From assembly GCA_016869595.1 (NCBI GenBank), contig VGDT01000030.1:1-35602 (forward strand): DNA of 35,602 nucleotides. The letters run 5' to 3'. The stretch comes from Alphaproteobacteria bacterium (lineage in GTDB: Bacteria; Pseudomonadota; Alphaproteobacteria; Rhizobiales; Beijerinckiaceae). The notes beneath the pieces are model-generated. The model saw only the letters and a list, made by a program, of their open reading frames with translations. It did no database searches and was not told the DNA's origin. A program made the translations under genes and the position numbers. Position 1 is the first letter of the stretch, and every line of letters starts with the position of its first letter. This document shows positions 30,790-35,602 of the stretch, piece after piece.

Positions 30790-32673
30790 ATGACGACCCA
30801 CGCCAATATTGCGCAATCCAACCAGCCGCGCGCAGAGCAGACATCCTCAGCTCCGCTCAAATCCAGCGCTATCCATAGCTTTCCGCCGCTGGCGTCGAAA
30901 GCCTTCGTCGAGGCTTGGCCGAGCGCCTTTCTTGCCGTGGAACGCGCCACCGACAGCGATTCCTACGGCTCCGCCGCGCTAAGCGACGTGATCGACCGCT
31001 CGCTTCACGCGAGCGTCGCCCATCTGACCGGCGGCCTTTCACCCGCTTCAATGGCGGGCGCCTATTGGGACTGGGCTGTGCATCTTGCATCGTCGCCCGG
31101 AAAACAGATGCTGCTCGCCGAAAAGGCGATGCGCAAAACTTGGCGCTTCGCCAATTACGCCTGGCGCTGCTCTTTGCAGCCGAACGCCGCGCCCTGCATC
31201 GAGCCGCTGCCGCAGGACAAGAGATTTTCCGGCGAAGCATGGCGGCGATGGCCCTACGCCCTGCTCTACCAAGCCTTTCTGCTCAATCAGCAGTGGTGGC
31301 ACAACGCCACGACGGGCATCGGCGGCGTCACCAAGCAGCATGAGAATGCGGTTGAGTTCTCCTCGCGGCAATTGCTCGACATGTTCTCGCCGTCGAACTT
31401 TCTGCTGACCAATCCTGAGGCGTTGCAACGAACGCTGGAGACCGGCGGCGTCAATCTCGTCTACGGCCTGCAGAATTTTCTCGAAGACATGGAGCGCCGC
31501 GCTGGCGGCAAGCGGCCTGTGGGCGTCGAAGCCTTCGTCCCTGGCAAGAATGTCGCGATAACGCCAGGGAAAGTGATCTATCGAAATCGCTTAATCGAGC
31601 TCATCCAATATGCGCCGTCGACGGAAAAGGTGCGGCCCGAGCCGGTGCTCATCACGCCGGCCTGGATCATGAAATATTACATCCTCGATCTGTCGGCGCA
31701 TAATTCGCTCGTTAGGTATCTGACTGAGCAAGGCTTCACAGTGTTTATGATCTCTTGGCGCAATCCGGGCGCCAAAGATCGCGATCTCACCATGGAGGCC
31801 TATCGCAGGCTCGGCGTCATGGCCGCGCTTGACGTGATCTCCAGCCTCATGCCCGACCGAAAGATTCACGCGACAGGCTATTGCCTGGGCGGGACGCTGC
31901 TCGCGATCGCCGCTGCGGCCATGGCGCGAGACAATGATGAACGTTTGAAGAGCCTGACGCTTCTCGCCGCTCAAACCGATTTCACCGAGGCGGGAGAACT
32001 GACGCTCTTCGTCAACGAGAGCCAGCTCGACTTCCTCGAAGATCTGATGTGGGAGCACGGCTTTCTGGATTCAAAGGAGATGGCCGGCGCGTTCCAGCTT
32101 CTGCGCTCCAACGATCTTGTCTGGTCCTATGCGCTCAAATCCTATCTCATGGGCGAGCGCGAGCCGATGACGGACATGATGGCCTGGAACGCCGACGCGA
32201 CACGCATGCCCTATAAGATGCACTCCGAATATCTCCGGATGCTCTTCCTCAACAATGATCTTGCCGAGGGCCGGCTTCACGCCAACGGGGGCGCCGTCGC
32301 GCTCAACGACATACGCGCGCCGATCTTCGCCGTCGGCACAGAGCGCGATCATGTCGCGCCCTGGCGCTCGGTCTACAAGATTCACTTGCTCGCCGACGTC
32401 GAAATCACCTTCCTGCTGACGAGCGGCGGCCATAACGTTGGCATCGTCTCCGAACCTGCTAAGAAGCGCGGCGGCTACCGCTTCACAAGCAGAGTGGATG
32501 GCGAACATTACGCCGATCCCGAAGAGTGGATGAAAATCGCTTCAGTCAAGGAAGGATCGTGGTGGCCGGAATGGAGCGCCTGGCTCGCCGCCCATTCTGG
32601 CTCGCCGGTTGCGCCGCCCGTAATGGGCCAAGCGCTCTGCGACGCGCCGGGAACCTATGTGCTGCAGAGCTGA
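30790..32673 (+). CDS. phaC: Class I poly(R)-hydroxyalkanoic acid synthase
   Basis: Polymerises (R)-3-hydroxyacyl-CoA to polyhydroxybutyrate/alkanoate on granule surfaces; the product is 627 aa, typical of class I. The catalytic triad can be read: C365 in the lipase-box-like GYCLGGTLLA, D520 in ERDHVAPW, and H548 in GGHNVGIV; D-to-H spacing of 28 equals that of the C. necator enzyme. The upstream NFLLTNPEAL segment, and the mid-protein WIMKYYILDLSAHNSLVRYL are also typical. AAAGGAAG precedes the ATG. It is divergent from the peroxiredoxin gene and convergent with lpdA. The granule-related genes phaAB and phaR are not in the window. Confidence 0.96.
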   Translation: MTTHANIAQSNQPRAEQTSSAPLKSSAIHSFPPLASKAFVEAWPSAFLAVERATDSDSYGSAALSDVIDRSLHASVAHLTGGLSPASMAGAYWDWAVHLASSPGKQMLLAEKAMRKTWRFANYAWRCSLQPNAAPCIEPLPQDKRFSGEAWRRWPYALLYQAFLLNQQWWHNATTGIGGVTKQHENAVEFSSRQLLDMFSPSNFLLTNPEALQRTLETGGVNLVYGLQNFLEDMERRAGGKRPVGVEAFVPGKNVAITPGKVIYRNRLIELIQYAPSTEKVRPEPVLITPAWIMKYYILDLSAHNSLVRYLTEQGFTVFMISWRNPGAKDRDLTMEAYRRLGVMAALDVISSLMPDRKIHATGYCLGGTLLAIAAAAMARDNDERLKSLTLLAAQTDFTEAGELTLFVNESQLDFLEDLMWEHGFLDSKEMAGAFQLLRSNDLVWSYALKSYLMGEREPMTDMMAWNADATRMPYKMHSEYLRMLFLNNDLAEGRLHANGGAVALNDIRAPIFAVGTERDHVAPWRSVYKIHLLADVEITFLLTSGGHNVGIVSEPAKKRGGYRFTSRVDGEHYADPEEWMKIASVKEGSWWPEWSAWLAAHSGSPVAPPVMGQALCDAPGTYVLQS

Positions 32674-32732
32674 GGCGCTCCTCTTGCGCGACTCACGTGC
32701 GCTTTCCCTAGAGCCGTCCGTTGCTCTGACGC

Positions 32733-32770
32733 GTCATCCCCGACGCACATAAGCGCGCGTCGGGGATGAC
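32733..32770. terminator. Bidirectional terminator-like hairpin between phaC and lpdA
   Basis: A 14-bp perfect inverted repeat (arms begin GTCATCCCCGACGC) with a 10-base loop sits between the convergent phaC and lpdA genes. It has no T-run, so it may act as a dispersed palindrome that blocks read-through. It resembles the GTCATCCCCG-type hairpins common in GC-rich proteobacterial intergenic DNA. Confidence 0.65.
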
Positions 32771-32787
32771 ATCCGCGCAAGTTCGCC

Positions 32788-34227
32788 TCAAACATGTATC
32801 GCCCGGCCGAAGGCGGCAAGCACGCTCTCATGCATCGTTTCCGACAGCGTCGGATGCGGGAAGATCGTGCGGATCAGCTCTTCTTCGGTCGTCTCGAGAT
32901 TCATCGCGATGACGAAGCCCTGAATCAGTTCAGTCGCTTCGACCCCAAAAATATGCGCGCCAAGCAGTCGCCCGCTCTTCGCGTCGAAGATCGTCTTCAC
33001 GAGGCCTTCGAGCTCGCCAAGAGCAATCGCCTTGCCATTGGCGAGATAGGGAAAGCGGCCGATCTTGACGTCGATCTTCTGCTCTTTCGCCTTCGCCTCG
33101 GTCAGTCCGACCGACGCGACCTGCGGATGACAATAGGTGCAACCCGGCACGCGCGATCTATCGAGCGCATGGGCGTTCAATCCGGCGATCGCCTCGACGC
33201 AGGACACGCCCTCATGCTCCGCTTTATGCGCGAGCATCGGACCGCCGGCGACGTCGCCGATCGCGTAAATTCCTTCGACACTGGTGCGCCCCAAGCCGTC
33301 GATCTTGATGACGCCGCGCTCGAGGGCGACGCCGAGCGCCTCTAGCCCGAGATTTTCCACATTGGCGACGACGCCGATCGCCGAAAGCGCGCGTTCGACT
33401 TCGAGCGTCTGAGTCTCGCCGTCCGCGCCTTTCAGCGTGACGAGGATGCCGTCGGCCTTTTTCTCGACGCCTGTGACTGTCGTCGCGACGCGAATGTCGA
33501 TTCCCTGCTTCTTGAACGATCGATGCGCCAGCGCCGCGATCTCTTCGTCTTCGCTCGGGAGAATATGCGGCAGCGCTTCGACGAGAATGACCTCGACGCC
33601 AAACGCCCGATAGAACGACGCGAATTCGACGCCGATCGCGCCAGCGCCGACGATGAGGAGCGACTTCGGAAATCGCTCCGGCTTCATCGCCTCGAAATAA
33701 GTCCAGACGAGTCGTCCATCAGGCTCAAGGCCCGGCAGAACGCGTGGGCGCGCGCCCGTCGCGATGATAATGTGTTTCGCATTATAGACTCCTTCGCCGA
33801 GCGTTGTTTTCGGCGCCGGCAATTGCGGCAGCATCGGCGGCTTCGTCGGCGCGCCGACCCGGACCTCGCCCTTTGCTGCGATCGTCGCCTCGCCCCAAAT
33901 CACGTCGACCTTGTTCTTCTTGAGAAGAAAGGCGACGCCGCCATTGAGCCGCGTCGCCGCTTCGCGCGAATGCGCGACGATGCGCGCGACGTCGGCGCTC
34001 AAGGCGCCTTCGGAAACGCCAAACTTCTCGCCTTCCTTGGCGAGGCGATAGACCTCGGCTGAACGCAGCAGCGCCTTCGTCGGGATGCAGCCCCAGTTCA
34101 AACAAATGCCGCCGAGATGTTCGCGCTCGACGACGGCGGTCTTCAGCCCCAATTGCGCGGCGCGGATCGCGGCGACATAGCCGCCGGGCCCGCCGCCAAT
34201 GACGATAAGATCATATGTGTCAGCCAT
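32788..34227 (-). CDS. lpdA: Dihydrolipoyl dehydrogenase (E3)
   Basis: FAD-dependent oxidoreductase that re-oxidises dihydrolipoamide in pyruvate, 2-oxoglutarate or branched-chain dehydrogenase complexes, or the glycine cleavage system; 479 aa. FAD-binding GGGPGGYVAAIRAAQLG is followed by the redox disulfide GGICLNWGCIPTK (C42-C47), the NAD-binding VGAGAIGVEFASFY, and GDVAGGPMLAHKAEHEG. The dimer interface HPHPTLSETMHE supplies the catalytic His-Glu. ATG at 34227 is chosen; an in-frame extension to 34350 adds 41 atypical residues. No E1 or E2 gene is beside it, so the complex it serves is not clear. Confidence 0.95.
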   Translation of the reverse strand: MADTYDLIVIGGGPGGYVAAIRAAQLGLKTAVVEREHLGGICLNWGCIPTKALLRSAEVYRLAKEGEKFGVSEGALSADVARIVAHSREAATRLNGGVAFLLKKNKVDVIWGEATIAAKGEVRVGAPTKPPMLPQLPAPKTTLGEGVYNAKHIIIATGARPRVLPGLEPDGRLVWTYFEAMKPERFPKSLLIVGAGAIGVEFASFYRAFGVEVILVEALPHILPSEDEEIAALAHRSFKKQGIDIRVATTVTGVEKKADGILVTLKGADGETQTLEVERALSAIGVVANVENLGLEALGVALERGVIKIDGLGRTSVEGIYAIGDVAGGPMLAHKAEHEGVSCVEAIAGLNAHALDRSRVPGCTYCHPQVASVGLTEAKAKEQKIDVKIGRFPYLANGKAIALGELEGLVKTIFDAKSGRLLGAHIFGVEATELIQGFVIAMNLETTEEELIRTIFPHPTLSETMHESVLAAFGRAIHV

Positions 34228-34299
34228 GCTTCGTCCTAGCTTGCCGAGTGGGCCAAAATTTGCGGCGTCGCAAAAGCATATATTGTTTAAGCGATTGCA

Positions 34300-34309
34300 G
34301 TCACGTGAC
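34300..34309. promoter_or_regulatory. Palindrome GTCACGTGAC in the lpdA/hydrolase divergent region
   Basis: A perfect 10-bp palindrome lies 17 nt upstream of the hydrolase ATG and about 73 nt upstream of lpdA. It could be an operator for one or both promoters, but such a short site may be chance. Confidence 0.25.
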
Positions 34310-34325
34310 CATAAGGGGGCTTTCA

Positions 34326-35602
34326 ATGAGCGCCCGTTTTGCACCGACAACCGCCTCGTTGCGTTCGCTTTTCTCTAAGATCCTGGCTGGTCTACGCCGG
34401 GGAGCTCGCTTCATCTGGCGCACCTTAATAAATATCGTGCGCCTTTTGCTCCTGGCCTTTCTAGCGGTCCTTTTAACCGCTTGGGCCGTGTCCACGCCAA
34501 AGGATAAAGCCTATCGCGTTCTTGATCCCGCGTCGGCCGATTGCAACATGCAGGTCGACGAACGGGGAAACTATAGCTCCCCCGCATGGAACATTCTTGC
34601 TGTCTACGGCAACGACGAAAACGTTGCGGCGGAAGAAGACGACGCTGGTCATTGGGACAAGCGATTTCAATGCGCGATACAGCGTCACGAAATCCCTTAT
34701 TCTGGCGCCGATGACAATAATCGTTCGCCGCTGAGCTACACGCTGGCTTTTCTGGAATTCAAGGAAGATGGAGAGCCTTACGAGCTGAACAAGGACGCTC
34801 ATCAGCTGTTCACAATGAGCGAATTGACGGATCGCGTGAGCTATATCGACCGCAGTCAATGGAAGCCGATCACGCAGCTTGAGGCTTTAGGCGCACATCT
34901 TAGATCGGTTCAAAGAGGCGCCCACACAGATGAATTTGGGAATGTCGTCAATCACAGCAATTATGTCATCGCTTTCATTCATGGCTGGCGAAACGACGCA
35001 TCAATCGGAAACGGCAATGTCACCGATCTTCGCGCTTATGCGGCGCATGTCGCGCGATTCCTTCGCGATCGCTGCAACGCTGGCGAGCGCGAACATTGCG
35101 GGCGCGAGGTAACGGCGGTTTACATCGGATGGCGAGGCGCACGTCTGAACGAGAAGAGCCTCCATCTTCCCTTTATCGTCCTCGGAAATACTGTCGGCGC
35201 GTTCTTAGATGGCGACGCTTCGACTTGTTCAAATGGCGTTCTGCCGAGCGACAAGCCTCTGTGCTGGAAGAACTGGATCAATTCCTGGGGAGATACGCTC
35301 GCTTCTGGCGTGGCGACGCTGACCTTGTTCGACCGCAAACCGGTCAGCGAATATATCGCGCCGCACGCCCTCATGGCGCTCAGGAAAGTCGAGCAGGTCC
35401 TTAATAAACAGCCGGGCACGAAGGCCGAGCAGCGCGCCAATCCAAATAAGATGATCGTGATAGGCCACAGCCTCGGCGGCAACATGCTGGCCACGGCTTT
35501 GAAAGACTCTCTGATCAAAGCCGTCCGCAACCATCCAGGCGACAACGCCTATTTTTATCCGCCGCTCGGCGATCTGGTGGCGCTGATTAACCCGGCCGCC
35601 GA
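34326..35602 (+). CDS. Membrane-anchored alpha/beta-hydrolase (lipase-like), 3' truncated by window edge
   Basis: A frame of 425 codons runs from ATG 34326 (AGGGGG SD upstream) to the right edge without a stop. An N-terminal membrane helix (about residues 34-58: TLINIVRLLLLAFLAVLL) leaves the rest in the periplasm. The oxyanion-hole-like FIHGWRND (about residue 220) and the nucleophile elbow VIGHSLGGNMLA (about residue 380) are hallmarks of the alpha/beta-hydrolase fold. Four Cys between them (RDRCNAGEREHCG, STCSNG, LCW) could form disulfides. The catalytic Asp/His lie beyond the window. Substrate unknown; DUF900-like or other exported esterases come to mind. Confidence 0.8.
   Translation, partial: MSARFAPTTASLRSLFSKILAGLRRGARFIWRTLINIVRLLLLAFLAVLLTAWAVSTPKDKAYRVLDPASADCNMQVDERGNYSSPAWNILAVYGNDENVAAEEDDAGHWDKRFQCAIQRHEIPYSGADDNNRSPLSYTLAFLEFKEDGEPYELNKDAHQLFTMSELTDRVSYIDRSQWKPITQLEALGAHLRSVQRGAHTDEFGNVVNHSNYVIAFIHGWRNDASIGNGNVTDLRAYAAHVARFLRDRCNAGEREHCGREVTAVYIGWRGARLNEKSLHLPFIVLGNTVGAFLDGDASTCSNGVLPSDKPLCWKNWINSWGDTLASGVATLTLFDRKPVSEYIAPHALMALRKVEQVLNKQPGTKAEQRANPNKMIVIGHSLGGNMLATALKDSLIKAVRNHPGDNAYFYPPLGDLVALINPAA

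Overview
The window looks like part of a GC-rich alphaproteobacterial chromosome, most likely Rhizobiales and plausibly a methanotroph-type family such as Methylocystaceae. The family-level placement is inference from protein style; no 16S gene is present. Supporting signs are the alphaproteobacterial RecA N-terminus, a split atp operon holding only F1 genes (atpHAGDC), a Fur-family Irr-like regulator, a class I PHA synthase, and the alphaproteobacterial SOS box GAAC-N7-GAAC. The chromosome is a housekeeping backbone broken by a few A+T-richer accessory islets and many palindromic intergenic repeats.

Left end (1-2150): an A+T-rich two-gene operon on the minus strand encodes an ABC/OLD-type AAA ATPase and a small TOPRIM-fold protein. 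This is the architecture of OLD/PARIS/Gabija-like anti-phage systems. It is divergent from recA, and a perfect SOS box lies in the shared intergenic region. Next come recA, alaS and a cyclic-nucleotide-binding voltage-gated K+ channel gene that overlaps alaS by 4 nt.

Middle (7.4-20 kb): a palindromic repeat cluster is followed by the F1 ATP synthase operon on the minus strand, with a roughly 110-bp palindromic element inserted between atpA and atpG. mtnP and apt (adenine release and adenine salvage) are separated by an A+T-richer orphan gene and a repeat. Then come an L,D-transpeptidase, a Gly/Tyr-rich secreted protein, two tandem secreted Kazal-like cysteine-rich proteins and an A+T-rich membrane protein of unknown function.

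Right part (20-35.6 kb): the conserved rplU-rpmA-GNAT-obgE cluster has a possible attenuator in its leader. It is followed by a DUF2946-like protein, a 33-residue-repeat protein, an O-methyltransferase, a small exported protein with a strong terminator, oligoendopeptidase F, a membrane protein, an MltB-type lytic transglycosylase and divergent irr, which is preceded by a seven-codon overlapping leader ORF. Then come a small membrane protein, a periplasmic peroxiredoxin, phaC, lpdA, and a membrane-anchored alpha/beta-hydrolase truncated by the window edge.

The best candidates for something undescribed are the ATPase-TOPRIM pair sharing an SOS box with recA, the orphan 14228-15064 gene with a Gly-rich hydrophobic N-terminus, the tandem Kazal-like proteins, and the irr leader ORF. 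No CRISPR array, intact insertion sequence, tRNA or rRNA gene was recognised.
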